This document shows, in pieces, positions 15,742-27,526 of a stretch of 64,000 nt of DNA; within the stretch, counting starts at the first letter, position 1, and each line of letters opens with the position of its first letter. Source of the stretch: Kitasatospora sp. MAA19. Its GTDB lineage: Bacteria > Actinomycetota > Actinomycetes > Streptomycetales > Streptomycetaceae. The notes under the pieces were generated by a model. That model was not told the origin of the DNA. It saw only the letters and a list, made by a program, of their open reading frames with translations, and ran no database searches. The stretch spans positions 62,001-126,000 of the forward strand of contig NZ_JARXYZ010000014.1 in assembly GCF_029894125.1 (NCBI RefSeq). The letters are read 5' to 3'. The position numbers and the translations under genes were made by a program.

Positions 15742-17307
15742 ATGACAGAGCGTTCGATCTCCCACGGCAACCGGCCCACCGAGCAGCCCGCGAAGGGTGG
15801 CGAGCCGGGGGACGGCGGTGAAGCCGTGAACGGCGGCGGACCTGTGAACGGTGCTGAAGCCGTGAACGGTGCCTCCGGTGCGAACCGTGCCGCCAGTACG
15901 GACGGGGCTGACGGCGTTGCCGGTGCGAACCGGGGCGAACCCGCGGACCGGCCCACCGCCCACGCCTGGGCCGCCCTCGGCGGGCCGGCCGACCTGCTGG
16001 AGCGGGTCTCCTTCCACGGCCCCGGCGGCGTCCTGTCCTCCGGCCTGCCGGTGCGCCGGCTCGCCCGGGCCACCGTGGCCGCCTGCTCGCTGGCCGCCGC
16101 CGAACTCGCCGCCCACCGCACCGGCGGCGTCGTCCCCGAAGTCCGGGTGGACCAGGGCGCCGTCGCCACCGCCTTCGTCAGCGAGCGCCACCTGGCCGTC
16201 GACGGTCGTACGCCCGTCAACTTCGCCCCGCACTCCGGCTTCTGGCGCGCCGCCGACGGCTGGGTCCGCACCCACGCCAACTACCCGCACCACCGCACCC
16301 GGCTGCTCGCCGCCCTCGGTCTGCCCGCCGACGCCGGGCCCGAGCAACTCGCCGAGGTGCTGGGCGAACTGCCGGCCGAGCAGATCCAGGAACGGGCGTA
16401 CGCAGCAGGGGCGCTCGCCGTGGCCGTCGCGCCGGTCAGTGCCACCGTGCACCCCCTGGTGGAGAGCCGGGTGACCGGCTCCGCGCCCGTGCGCCCGCTC
16501 GGCGAGGCCGACGAGGGCCGGCCCGCCGCCGGGATCCGCGTCCTCGACCTCACCCGGGTCATCGCCGGACCGGTCGCCACCCGCACCCTCGCCCTGCTGG
16601 GCGCCGATGTCCTGCGCGTCGACCCGCCCCACCTCCCCGAGGCCGACGACGCCCACGCCGACACCGGCTTCGGCAAGCGCTCCACCCGCCTCGACCTCGC
16701 CGACCCCGCCGACCGGGCCGTCTTCGAGGGCCTGCTCGCCACCGCCGACGTCCTCGTCACCGGCTACCGCCCCGGCGCCCTCGACGCCCACGGCCTCGCC
16801 CCCGACGGGCTGTCGGCGCGCCACCCCGGCCTGGTCCTCGCGCAGATCTGCGCCTGGGGCTGGACCGGCCCCTGGGCCGACCGCCGCGGCTTCGACAGCC
16901 TCGTCCAGGCCGGCGTCGGCATCGCCGCCCACGAGGCCGGCCCCGACGGACGCCCCGGCGTGCTGCCCGCCCAGGCCCTCGACCACGGCACCGGCTACCT
17001 CGTCGCCGCCGCCGTCCTGCGCGCCCTCACCGAACAGCGCACCGGCCGGCCCGGCGGCCGCCACCTGCGGTTCTCCCTCGCCGGTACGGCCTCCTGGCTG
17101 CTGCACGGCATCGCACCCGAGGCGCCCGCGCCCGCGCCCGCCGGGCCGGACGCCCGGCCGTACGACCCGGCGCGGTGGCTCGCCGAGACCGACTCCGCCT
17201 ACGGACGGCTGCGCCACGCCCTGCCGCCCATCGCCTACACCGGGGCGCCCACCGACTGGTCCCGCCCGCCGGGGCGCTGGGGGACGGACGCGCCGGTCTG
17301 GCTCTGA
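15742..17307 (+). CDS. CaiB/BaiF family III CoA-transferase
   Basis: 521 residues. The catalytic part has GIRVLDLTRVIAGPVATRTLA near residue 265, LGADVLRVDPP, FGKRSTRLDLAD, then GYRPGALDAHGL and a typical C-terminal half (GYLVAAAVLRALTEQRTG). An N-terminal domain (residues ~75-250) is present, as in the larger actinobacterial members. The first ~60 residues are a Gly/Asn/Ala microrepeat (AVNGGGPVNGAEAVNGA) that looks like a slippage expansion. It starts 22 bases after the exporter stop, so co-transcription is possible. CoA donor and acceptor unknown. Confidence 0.85.
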   Translation: MTERSISHGNRPTEQPAKGGEPGDGGEAVNGGGPVNGAEAVNGASGANRAASTDGADGVAGANRGEPADRPTAHAWAALGGPADLLERVSFHGPGGVLSSGLPVRRLARATVAACSLAAAELAAHRTGGVVPEVRVDQGAVATAFVSERHLAVDGRTPVNFAPHSGFWRAADGWVRTHANYPHHRTRLLAALGLPADAGPEQLAEVLGELPAEQIQERAYAAGALAVAVAPVSATVHPLVESRVTGSAPVRPLGEADEGRPAAGIRVLDLTRVIAGPVATRTLALLGADVLRVDPPHLPEADDAHADTGFGKRSTRLDLADPADRAVFEGLLATADVLVTGYRPGALDAHGLAPDGLSARHPGLVLAQICAWGWTGPWADRRGFDSLVQAGVGIAAHEAGPDGRPGVLPAQALDHGTGYLVAAAVLRALTEQRTGRPGGRHLRFSLAGTASWLLHGIAPEAPAPAPAGPDARPYDPARWLAETDSAYGRLRHALPPIAYTGAPTDWSRPPGRWGTDAPVWL

Positions 17308-17359
17308 GGGCGCCTCACCCGGCGCCGACGGTGTCACAGGCGCCTGGCAGCATCGGCGC

Positions 17360-17995
17360 ATGACCGCACACGCCACCGACTACACCTGGTTCGAGCAGCG
17401 CTACCCCATCCCCGGTGAGGCCTACTGCCTGGCCCTGGTCGAGGGGATCACCGCCGACGAACTGCTGCGCCGCTTCGGGGCCCTGCCCGGCCGGGAGGTC
17501 ACCGGCCTGGACGCGGTGGTGGCCGCCTGGGAGACCTTCGACGACGGGGAGGACGAGGAGGCCGAGGCCCGGTTCGAGCCGGAGGAGGACCGGCTGCTCG
17601 TCGCCGTCACCGAACTCGACGGCTGGGCCCTCGCCGTCGAGGTCTTCGGCTACCTCGGTAGCCTGCCCGACGTCATCCGCCGTCTCGCCGACGGCACCCG
17701 GCTGGTCTCGCACTTCCGGAACGCCAGCGCGGTGGACCACTTCAACTGGTGGGAGCAGGGCGGCTGCCGGCTCCAGTTCGAGCCGCTGTTCCCCGCCCAG
17801 CGGGACGGTTCGGACGCCGACGCCCCCGGTGTCCCCGAGCTGCTGACGGCCTGCGGTTTCCAGCTCGACGGGGAGGGCCACGACCTGCACACCGAGGCCG
17901 CGTTCGCGCTGGCCGAGCGGCTGACCGACGTCCGGCTCACGCCGGAACGGCTGGAGACCGCCACCTTCCGGATCTGCTACGCACCGGCGCGGTAG
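17360..17995 (+). CDS. DUF6461-like uncharacterised protein
   Basis: 211 residues, soluble and acidic, beginning with an aromatic-rich stretch (YTWFEQRYPIPGEAYCLALVEG) and containing LAVEVFGYLGSLPDVIRRLADG and VDHFNWWEQG. This is the pattern of the actinobacterial DUF6461 family, whose role is unknown; these proteins are often found as isolated paralogues. No catalytic motif seen. It ends just before a 28-bp tandem array. Confidence 0.65.
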   Translation: MTAHATDYTWFEQRYPIPGEAYCLALVEGITADELLRRFGALPGREVTGLDAVVAAWETFDDGEDEEAEARFEPEEDRLLVAVTELDGWALAVEVFGYLGSLPDVIRRLADGTRLVSHFRNASAVDHFNWWEQGGCRLQFEPLFPAQRDGSDADAPGVPELLTACGFQLDGEGHDLHTEAAFALAERLTDVRLTPERLETATFRICYAPAR

Positions 17996-18038
17996 CGCTG
18001 GGCCGGGGCGTGGCGGCCTCCTGGCCTTCCGTCGGGCC

Positions 18039-18150
18039 CTCAACCTCGGACTCCCGACGTCGGATCCTCAACGTCGGACTCCCGACGTCGGATCCTCAAC
18101 GTCGGACTCCCGACGTCGGACCCTTGACGTCAGAGCCACGGCGTCAGACC
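18039..18150. repeat. 28-bp tandem array (4 copies) built from 7-bp units, overlapping a stop codon
   Basis: Four consecutive 28-bp units start at 18039, 18067, 18095 and 18123. Copies two and three are identical over 26 of 28 bases; the outer copies are diverged. Each unit is four heptads alternating NNNNACG and TCGGANN, giving repeated palindromic gacgtc. The fourth copy contains the stop codon (18144-18146) of the convergent HdeD-like gene. Confidence 0.9.
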
Positions 18151-18743
18151 CCTGACGGGATCTGCTTGGCCCGGCCGCGCATCTGGACGGCCGTCACGAT
18201 CTCGATCAGCCCGAGGATCAGCAGCCAGCAGCCGGCGAGGACGGTCAGCGCGGCGATCGAACCGACCGGCCAGACCAGCAGCAGCACGCCGGCCACGGTG
18301 TTGGCCACGCCCGCGAAGGCCTGCCAGCCGCGGGCCGGCATCAGGGGGTCGGAGACCGCGGCGGCGAGCTGGGTGATGCCCCGGAAGAGCCAGCCGATGC
18401 CGATCCAGATCGCGAGCAGGAGCAGCGACTGGACCGCGCTGCGGAAGCAGAGCAGCCCCAGCAGGACGCAGATCGCCCCGCTGATGAAGGCCAGCACCCG
18501 TAGCGCGGTGGTCGCGTGGGTGCCGAACGCGGCGACCAACTGCACGATGCCGATGACCAGCAGGTAGAGGCCGAACAGCACGCCCACCACCAGCAGGGTC
18601 TGCTTCGGCCAGGCGAAGACGACGATCCCGAGGGCGAGCGAGACGACTCCGGCGGCCAGCACGACCTGCCAGGCGGCCTTGGCGAGCATGCCGAGCGGAC
18701 CCTGGACCGGGGAACCGTCGGGGGTGATGATCGGGGTGACCAC
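18144..18743 (-). CDS. HdeD/DUF308 family membrane protein
   Basis: 199 residues with about six membrane helices in paired repeats (VVSLALGIVVFAWP, LLVIGIVQLVAAF, ISGAICVLLGLLCF, IWIGIGWLFRGITQLA, AGVLLLVWPVGSIAAL, LLILGLIEIVTAVQ). HdeD was described in enterobacterial acid resistance; the actinobacterial role is not established. GTG start with GAGGAG 9 bases upstream. The final codons lie in the 28-bp array. Confidence 0.88.
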   Translation of the reverse strand: MVTPIITPDGSPVQGPLGMLAKAAWQVVLAAGVVSLALGIVVFAWPKQTLLVVGVLFGLYLLVIGIVQLVAAFGTHATTALRVLAFISGAICVLLGLLCFRSAVQSLLLLAIWIGIGWLFRGITQLAAAVSDPLMPARGWQAFAGVANTVAGVLLLVWPVGSIAALTVLAGCWLLILGLIEIVTAVQMRGRAKQIPSGV

Positions 18744-18986
18744 GGTGGTGAACTCCTCAGGCCGGGGACGGGCAGGGGACGAAGCCCAGCCTGGCCGGGC
18801 AGCGGTAGCCCGGCGCGTCGGGTACGGCCGTTCGGGGGACGGGCCGCATCGCGGACCTCACGGCGCGGGCGAGTCCGACCGTTTGTGCGATGAATGGACG
18901 CGACTGTTCGGAGAAGCGGAATCGGTGTTCTGCCGGTCGCCGGAACGACACCGTCCGGTCACTTGCCGTCGATATCATCCGGCGGT

Positions 18987-20807
18987 ATGACTTCTGAAGG
19001 GTGGGGGACCCGACCGGTCGAGCCGATCAGCCAGCACTACATCGTCTGCGGGGGCAACGCGCTGGCGCACCGACTGGTCCTGGAACTCGTCGAGCACTAC
19101 GAGGTCCCGGTCGTCGTCCTGGTCGCCGACCGCACCCGCGACCACGCGCCGCAGATCGAGCAACTGCCCGGCGTCGCCGCCGTCGTCGAGTACGCCAGCA
19201 TCACCGACGAGGCGCTGCGCGCGGTGTCGATAGAGACCGCCCGCGGCCTCGCCCTCGTCGAGGGCAGCGACCAGGACAACATCCACGCCGCACTCAGCGC
19301 ACAGGGCCACAACCAGGACCTCCGGATCGTGCTCCGGATGTTCAACCAGCGCCTCGGCGAGAACATCGAACGACTGCTCAGGAACGGTGCCGCGCTCTCC
19401 GGTTCCGCCACCGCCGCGCCCGCCTTCGCCGCGGCGGCGCTCGGACGGCCCAACTCGGTCGAGATCGGCGGACGCTTCCTGCACATCGCCTTCGACGACG
19501 CCATCACCTCCGACCGGATCTGCGTGGTCGCCGACCACATCGACCGCCAGGACCTCAGCAAGATCCGCCTGCTGCCCGAACAGCGCGGGGACTCCGCCGA
19601 CTTCGTCCGGCTCGCCAGCGAGTTCGGCGACGACGGGCCGGTCCGCCCCGGCGGCGTCCGCCGTGAACCGGAACCGGCGCCCGAGCCCGAGGAGGAACCG
19701 GGTGGCGTCGCCGCCCTCCAGGCGCTGCGCATCGAACCCAGGGAACCGATCAGCTGGGTGCGGCGGGTGCGCTGGCGGCTGCTCGACATGATGCGCTTCT
19801 TCACCAGTGCCCGGATGCGGCTGGTGCTGCTCATCGCCCTCGCCGCGGTCCTGATGGCCTTCGGCGTGCTCTGGTACCTCAACCGGAACTTCGGCTGGAC
19901 CGTCTACATCTCGCTGCTCGACCTCGCGGGCGCCGCCCAGCCCGACCAGCTCTCCGACATCGCCGCCGGGAACGGGGCCGGGACGGGCGGGCCGTGGCAG
20001 CGGGTGGCGCAGGTGGTGATCACCATCTGCGGGATCACCTTCGCTCCGGTCGCCACCGCCATCGCGGTCGAGGTGCTCGGCTCCGGGCGGCGCGGTCAGC
20101 CCCGCAACCCCGGGGCCGGCACCCGCGACCACGTGATCGTGGTCGGCCTCGGCAATGTCGGCACCCGGGTCGCGGCCCAACTGCACGAGCTGGGCGTACC
20201 GGTGGTCTGCATGGAGCGCGACCCGCAGGCCCGGGGCATCGCCACCGCCCGGGCGCTCGGCATCCCGGTGGTCCTGGGCGACGGCCCGTTCGAGGAGCAG
20301 TTGCGCCGGGCCCGGCTGAAGCACAGCCGGGCGCTGGTCGCGGTCAGCGGTGACGACGCCACCAACCTGGAGGCGGCCCTGGAGGCTCGCCACGGGAATC
20401 CCGAAGTCCGGGTGGTGGTGCGGCTGTTCGACGACAACTTCGCCGGCCACTTCTACGCCACGCTGGACAACGCGGCCTCGCGCTCGGTCTCGTACCTGGC
20501 GGCGCCCGCCTTCGCCGCCGCCCTGATGGGGCGTGAGGTGCGCGGGATGCTCTCGGTGTTCCGGCACGTGCTGCTGATCGCCGAGCTGACGGTGGAGGAC
20601 GGCAGCGGGTTGATCGGCATGAACCGGCACGACCTGGAGGACCCGGGCGGCGTCCGGGTGATCGCCGTCCGGTTCGCCCGCAGCGCGCAGCTCCAGTGGA
20701 ACTTCCCCGACCGCACCCGGCGCCTCACTCCGGGCGACCAGATCGTGGTCGCCGCCACCCGCAGCGGGCTCGCCCGGATCAACACGGTGTTGGTCGAGGA
20801 GGGGTGA
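18987..20807 (+). CDS. Two-domain TrkA-N/RCK NAD-binding membrane protein, ion-channel-like
   Basis: 606 residues. An N-terminal Rossmann domain (HYIVCGGNALAHRL, residues 17-30) lacks the canonical GxGxxG; a second one (HVIVVGLGNVGTRVAAQL, 382-399) is canonical. Between them are two membrane segments, about 278-297 and 341-364. The intervening stretch (FGWTVYISLLDLAGA) sits where a pore loop would be but has no TVGYG potassium filter. It is related to Kef/TrkA and CASTOR/POLLUX-type gating proteins, so an ion channel or gate of unknown selectivity is likely. A Pro/Glu-rich linker lies at ~226-238. Confidence 0.85.
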   Translation: MTSEGWGTRPVEPISQHYIVCGGNALAHRLVLELVEHYEVPVVVLVADRTRDHAPQIEQLPGVAAVVEYASITDEALRAVSIETARGLALVEGSDQDNIHAALSAQGHNQDLRIVLRMFNQRLGENIERLLRNGAALSGSATAAPAFAAAALGRPNSVEIGGRFLHIAFDDAITSDRICVVADHIDRQDLSKIRLLPEQRGDSADFVRLASEFGDDGPVRPGGVRREPEPAPEPEEEPGGVAALQALRIEPREPISWVRRVRWRLLDMMRFFTSARMRLVLLIALAAVLMAFGVLWYLNRNFGWTVYISLLDLAGAAQPDQLSDIAAGNGAGTGGPWQRVAQVVITICGITFAPVATAIAVEVLGSGRRGQPRNPGAGTRDHVIVVGLGNVGTRVAAQLHELGVPVVCMERDPQARGIATARALGIPVVLGDGPFEEQLRRARLKHSRALVAVSGDDATNLEAALEARHGNPEVRVVVRLFDDNFAGHFYATLDNAASRSVSYLAAPAFAAALMGREVRGMLSVFRHVLLIAELTVEDGSGLIGMNRHDLEDPGGVRVIAVRFARSAQLQWNFPDRTRRLTPGDQIVVAATRSGLARINTVLVEEG

Positions 20808-20821
20808 CGGGGGCGGAGGGA

Positions 20822-20907
20822 TGACGGCTGACAGATAACAGCTGACAGATTTCAGATAACGAAATCTGTCAGCTGTTATCTGCTACCTGTTATCTGTCGG
20901 CCGTCAG
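20822..20907. repeat. Heptad palindrome element B
   Basis: Perfect 22-bp arms, 20832-20853 and 20861-20882, separated by 7 bases (agataac), then further CTGTTAT/CTGTCGG units on the right. It lies between the convergent TrkA-N and enoyl-CoA hydratase genes and could be a bidirectional terminator. Confidence 0.9.
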
Positions 20908-20971
20908 CTCTCGCCAGCCAGCCAGCCGGTCGCCAGCCGTCAGCAGCCCTCCGCCGCCGGTCGGCCGCCCG

Positions 20972-21757
20972 TCACCGGTTGGTGAAGGACGGCGGGCGCT
21001 TCTCCGCGAACGCCGCCATGCCCTCCTTCTGGTCCGCCGTGGCGAACGCCGCGTGGAACATCCGGCGCTCGAACCGGACGCCCTCGGCAAGGGTGGTCTC
21101 GAAGGCCCGGTTGACGCTCTCCTTCAGCATGATCGCCGCCGGGGTGGACATCGCCGCGACGGTCTCGGCGGTGGCCAGCGCCTCGGCCAGCAGCTGGTCC
21201 GCCGGGACGATCCGGGAGACCAGGCCAGCCCGTTCGGCCTCCTCGGCGCCCATCATCCGGCCGGTCAGGCACAGCTCCATCGCCTTCGCCTTGCCGACCG
21301 CCCGGGTGAGCCGCTGCGAGCCGCCGATGCCCGGGATGACGCCGAGCTTGATCTCCGGCTGCCCGAACTTCGCGGTGTCCGCCGCCAGCAGGATGTCGCA
21401 CAGCATCGCCAGCTCGCAGCCGCCGCCCAGCGCGAACCCGGCCACCGCCGCCACGACCGGCTTGCGCAGCGCGCCGAGCCGGTCCCACGGACCCAGCCAG
21501 TCGTCCAGGTAGACGTCCGGGAACCGGTTGCCCTGCATCTCCTTGATGTCGGCGCCGGCCGCGAACGCCTTCTCCGAGCCGGTGATCACCAGACAGCCGA
21601 TCTCCGGGTCCCGGTCGAAGGCGGTGGCGGCCGCGACCACCTCGTTCATCAGCTGGGTGTTCAGCGCGTTGAGCGCCTTCGGCCGGTTGAGCGTGATCAG
21701 CCCGACCCGGCCCTTGCGCTCGACCAGGATCGTCTCGTAGGTCTCGGTCTCGGTCAT
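20972..21757 (-). CDS. Enoyl-CoA hydratase/isomerase
   Basis: 261 residues of the crotonase fold: RVGLITLNRPKALNALN near 17, AFAAGADIKEMQG about 63-75 (oxyanion hole), GFALGGGCELAMLCD near 105, and the catalytic-Glu region FGQPEIKLGVIPGIGG near 130, containing both Glu residues typical of true hydratases. It would hydrate short-chain enoyl-CoA in beta-oxidation or amino-acid breakdown. The start at MTETETYETI was chosen because homologous proteins begin there. Confidence 0.92.
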   Translation of the reverse strand: MTETETYETILVERKGRVGLITLNRPKALNALNTQLMNEVVAAATAFDRDPEIGCLVITGSEKAFAAGADIKEMQGNRFPDVYLDDWLGPWDRLGALRKPVVAAVAGFALGGGCELAMLCDILLAADTAKFGQPEIKLGVIPGIGGSQRLTRAVGKAKAMELCLTGRMMGAEEAERAGLVSRIVPADQLLAEALATAETVAAMSTPAAIMLKESVNRAFETTLAEGVRFERRMFHAAFATADQKEGMAAFAEKRPPSFTNR

Positions 21758-21898
21758 CGCCGTTGACTCCCATTCCGCTGCTCGGCGCCGCACGGGCGCG
21801 CCCTGACCACCCAACGATCTACGACGCGCCCCGCCTCGCGCCAGTCTTGGTATGCGAGACAGTCGTCACGAGTCCGGGGCGGAGGCGCAGCCCAGGGG

Positions 21899-24598
<2,700 letters not shown>

Positions 24599-24624
24599 GG
24601 ATGGTTCCCCTTTACCGGTGCTTC

Positions 24625-24639
24625 GGGGGGGGGGGGGGG
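24625..24639. repeat. Homopolymer of 15 G (C on the aceE strand)
   Basis: An uninterrupted 15-base G tract lies 26 bp upstream of the aceE start codon, in its leader. Such tracts are prone to slippage during replication and also to sequencing error, so its exact length is uncertain. Confidence 0.9.
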
Positions 24640-24740
24640 ATTCCGGGATGCGGAATGGCGTTTCTCTCTACGGAAGGCTCCTATGGACGGTAGGTAGTGA
24701 TCCGGCCACTCGTCAACCGTTACTGGGGGGTAATGCGAGC

Positions 24741-24754
24741 GATGATCGATCATC
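24741..24754. promoter_or_regulatory. Perfect palindrome gatgatcgatcatc upstream of aceE
   Basis: A 14-bp self-complementary site in the AT-richer promoter region (24700-24775) between aceE and the upstream GntR-family gene. It is a candidate operator for that regulator, since FadR-type GntR proteins bind short palindromes of this size, although it is not the usual TGGT-N3-ACCA form. Confidence 0.5.
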
Positions 24755-24799
24755 TTTATGCGAACGAAAATGCCGAGTGCGAGCACGGCCCGGATCCGC

Positions 24800-25459
24800 T
24801 CAGACGGAGCGGTCGGCGTACTCCAGGACGTGCTCCGCCAGCAGTCGCCCGACCTCGGGATCCCGCCGCCGGAAGGCCTCGATCAGCGGCTGGTAATCGG
24901 CCGCGTTCTCGTGCAGCTCCGGGCGGACCCGGTGCAGCGACAGCACCGTCCACACCTCCACGCCCAGGCCCTCCCAGGTCCGCAGCAGTGCGCCGTTGCC
25001 GGAGGCGGCCACGATCTCGCGGTGGAAGGCCACGCCGTGCCGGGCCTGGCCGAGCGCGTCACCCGTCCCGGCCGCCGCCGCCATCCGCTCCGCGTGCCGC
25101 TCCAGCGCGGCGGTGTCCCCGGCGAGCCGGACGACCGCCGACTCGGCGGCCAGCCGCTCCAGCGCGGCCCGCACCTGGTAGACCTCGCGTAGCTCGGCCG
25201 GGCTGATCTCGCGCACCCGCACACCCCGGTTGGGCTCGGCGTCGAGCAGCCCGAGGCTCTGGAGCGAGCGCAGCGCCTCGCGCACCGGCGCCTGGCTGAC
25301 GGTCAACTCGGCCGCCAGGCGCCGCTCCACGATCCGGTCCCCGGGCCGCCAGCGCCCGTTCAGCAGGCCCTCCAGCAGCAGTCCGCGCACCTGCTCGCCG
25401 AGCGGCACCCGGGACAGCGGGTCGGCGTCCCCGGAGGGCGGCGGGGTCGGGCGGGTCAT
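24800..25459 (-). CDS. GntR family regulator, FadR/FCD subfamily
   Basis: 219 residues. An N-terminal winged helix (PLGEQVRGLLLEGLLNGRW, then LAAELTVSQAPVREALRSL about residues 48-66) and a C-terminal all-helical FCD ligand domain with the metal-type residues in HREIVAASGNGALL. The FCD domain binds organic acids in many family members. CAGGAGCC precedes the ATG. It lies 201 bp upstream of aceE on the same strand, so it may sense pyruvate or a related acid and control aceE, as PdhR does in enterobacteria; that is inference. Confidence 0.88.
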   Translation of the reverse strand: MTRPTPPPSGDADPLSRVPLGEQVRGLLLEGLLNGRWRPGDRIVERRLAAELTVSQAPVREALRSLQSLGLLDAEPNRGVRVREISPAELREVYQVRAALERLAAESAVVRLAGDTAALERHAERMAAAAGTGDALGQARHGVAFHREIVAASGNGALLRTWEGLGVEVWTVLSLHRVRPELHENAADYQPLIEAFRRRDPEVGRLLAEHVLEYADRSV

Positions 25460-25644
25460 GCAGGCTCCTGGCTCGCGGTTCACGGTTCACGGTTCATGGC
25501 GGTGCAGGTGGGGCGGGGGCGGTCGAGTGGTGTCGGTCGATCGGCGCCGGCCGGGTGGGTGGCGGTTCGGCCTATCCGGGCTTGACGGGCTCGACGGGCT
25601 CGACGGGGGAGTGCGGGGCGGACGGCGCCGCCGCCGGACAGGCC
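25460..25644. other. Non-coding gap with short tandem repeats
   Basis: The gap between the GntR gene start and the HIBYL-CoA hydrolase stop holds heptad repeats (acggttc, about 25480-25498) and nonamers (ctcgacggg, about 25588-25609). No gene seen. Confidence 0.6.
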
Positions 25645-26691
25645 CTAGGCGAGGCCCAACTCGTCGTCCCCGCGCGGGGCGAGGAAGCGTGCGACGTCGG
25701 CCTCCCCGACCTCGCCGAGCGTGGCCGGGGACCAGCGCGGCTCGCGGTCCTTGTCGATCACCTGGGCGCGGATGCCCTCCACCAGGTCGTGCGCGGCCAG
25801 CGCGGCGCAGGAGACGCGGTACTCCTGGTCGAGCACGGCCTCCAGGGAGGGGAGCGTGCGGGCTTGGCGCAGCGCGGCGAGCGTCACCTTCACGGCCGTG
25901 GGGGAGTTGCCGAGGACCGCCTCACCGGCCTCCTTCGCCTCCGCCACACCGGAGTTCAGCAGTCGCTCGACGATCTCCTCGACGGTGTCGGCCGCGTAGC
26001 AGGCGTCGATCCACCCCCGCTGCTCCGCGAGCGCGGCCGACGGCGCGGGCTCGGCGTGCCCGGCGACGGCGGCGGCCGGGTCGCTGCCCCCGGCCAGGGC
26101 GTCGAGCAACGCCGGGATCCGCGCCGAAGGGACGAAGTGGTCCGCGAACCCGCACAGCAACGCGTCGCCGGGGCCCATCGAGGCCGAGGTGAGTCCGAGG
26201 TGGGTGCCCAACTCGCCCGGGGCGAGGGCGAGCAGGCGGCTGCCGCCGACGTCCGGGACCAGTCCGATCCGGGTCTCGGGCATTGCGACGGTGGAACGCT
26301 CGGTGACGATCCGGACCGCGCCGTGGGCGGACAGGCCGACGCCGCCGCCCATGGTGATCCCGTCCATCACCGCGACGTACGGCTTCGGGTAGCGGGCGAT
26401 CAGCGCGTTCAGCCGGTACTCGTCGCGGAAGAAGGCCCGGGCACCGGCCCCGCCCGCCTTGGCGTCGTCGTGCAACGCGCGGATGTCCGCCCCCGCGCAG
26501 AGGCCGCGCTCGCCGGCGCCGGTCACGACGACGGTGCGTACCCCGTCGTCCGTGGCCCAGTCGGTCAGCGTCGCGTGGAGGGCGGTGATCATGCCGTGGG
26601 TCAGCGAGTTGAGCGCCCGCGGCCGGTTCAGCACGATGCGTCCGACCCCGCCGTCCAGGGAGACCTGGACCTCCGCCACCTCTGCGCTCAT
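25645..26691 (-). CDS. 3-hydroxyisobutyryl-CoA hydrolase-like crotonase
   Basis: 348 residues with the HIBYL-CoA hydrolase arrangement: RIVLNRPRALNSL, GAGERGLCAGADIRAL about 57-72, PKPYVAVMDGITMGGGVGLS near 105, MPETRIGLVPDVGGS near 135, and the longer C-terminal helical part (CAALAAHDLVEGIRAQVIDKDREPRW) that distinguishes this group from simple hydratases. It probably acts in valine catabolism. The start MSAEVAEVQV fits homologues. The upstream 130 bp are a tgg/tcg-rich imperfect repeat. Confidence 0.88.
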   Translation of the reverse strand: MSAEVAEVQVSLDGGVGRIVLNRPRALNSLTHGMITALHATLTDWATDDGVRTVVVTGAGERGLCAGADIRALHDDAKAGGAGARAFFRDEYRLNALIARYPKPYVAVMDGITMGGGVGLSAHGAVRIVTERSTVAMPETRIGLVPDVGGSRLLALAPGELGTHLGLTSASMGPGDALLCGFADHFVPSARIPALLDALAGGSDPAAAVAGHAEPAPSAALAEQRGWIDACYAADTVEEIVERLLNSGVAEAKEAGEAVLGNSPTAVKVTLAALRQARTLPSLEAVLDQEYRVSCAALAAHDLVEGIRAQVIDKDREPRWSPATLGEVGEADVARFLAPRGDDELGLA

Positions 26692-26871
26692 CGGGCCCGC
26701 TCCCGTCCCTCGGTCGTCCGTCGGTCGTCGTTGGTCGTCGCTGGTCGTCCCTCCGTGGTTCCCCGGTGGTCCCTGGACGGTTCCCTGGGCGGCCCCTCGG
26801 TGGTGACGACTCCTGCCGTCCACCGTACCGGGGGCGGAGTGGAGTGGTGATCACCAGGCCGGGCGGCGCTG

Positions 26872-27483
26872 TTACGGCCAGGCGCGCAGGGCGAGTTCGG
26901 TGGTCCGGGCCAGGTCGGCGGCGGTGGCGCCGTCCCGGGCCTGCTGCGACATGCCCTGGACGACCGTGGCGAAGTAGCCGGCCAGTGCGTGCGGGTCGGC
27001 GTCGGGCGGGAGTTCGCCGTCCTGTCGGGCCGTGCGCAGCCGGGCCTCGAAGAGCCGGAGGTTGCTGTTGCGCAGGTCGCGCAGGTGGGCCTGGACCTCG
27101 ATGTCCTGCGGGGAGACGTTGGTGGCGGCGCTGATCACCAGGCAGCCGGCCGGATGGGACGGGTCGGGGTAGATCGCCGCGGCCTCCCGCAGGATGCGGG
27201 CGAAGGCCGCGTACGCGCTGGCCTCCTCCCGCAGGGCGGCCCCGGCGAACGCGCCGACGGGGGTGCGCCCGTAATGGCGGACGACCTCTTCGAAGAGCGA
27301 CTTCTTGTCGCCGAACGCGGCGTAGAGGCTGCCGGGCCGGATGCCCATCGCGGCCGTCAGGTCGGCGACGGAGGTGGCCTCGTAGCCGCGCTCCCAGAAC
27401 AGCCTGGTCGCCGCCGTCAGGGCCTCGTCCCGGTCGAAGGCCGGCGGTCGTCCGCGCCTGGGCGGTGTCGGGTTCTCGGTCAT
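26872..27483 (-). CDS. TetR family transcriptional repressor
   Basis: 203 residues with an N-terminal HTH (FDRDEALTAATRLFWERGYE, then TSVADLTAAMGIRPGSLYAAFGDKKSLF, residues ~15-60) and a C-terminal ligand domain of the YxaF-like group (HPAGCLVISAA). It is divergent from an SDR oxidoreductase, with 95 bp between containing a 24-bp palindrome, and probably represses both genes. Confidence 0.92.
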   Translation of the reverse strand: MTENPTPPRRGRPPAFDRDEALTAATRLFWERGYEATSVADLTAAMGIRPGSLYAAFGDKKSLFEEVVRHYGRTPVGAFAGAALREEASAYAAFARILREAAAIYPDPSHPAGCLVISAATNVSPQDIEVQAHLRDLRNSNLRLFEARLRTARQDGELPPDADPHALAGYFATVVQGMSQQARDGATAADLARTTELALRAWP

Positions 27484-27526
27484 GCCCGGAATTTTAGAAC
27501 ACTCACTCAACAAGTGTGTTAGCTTC

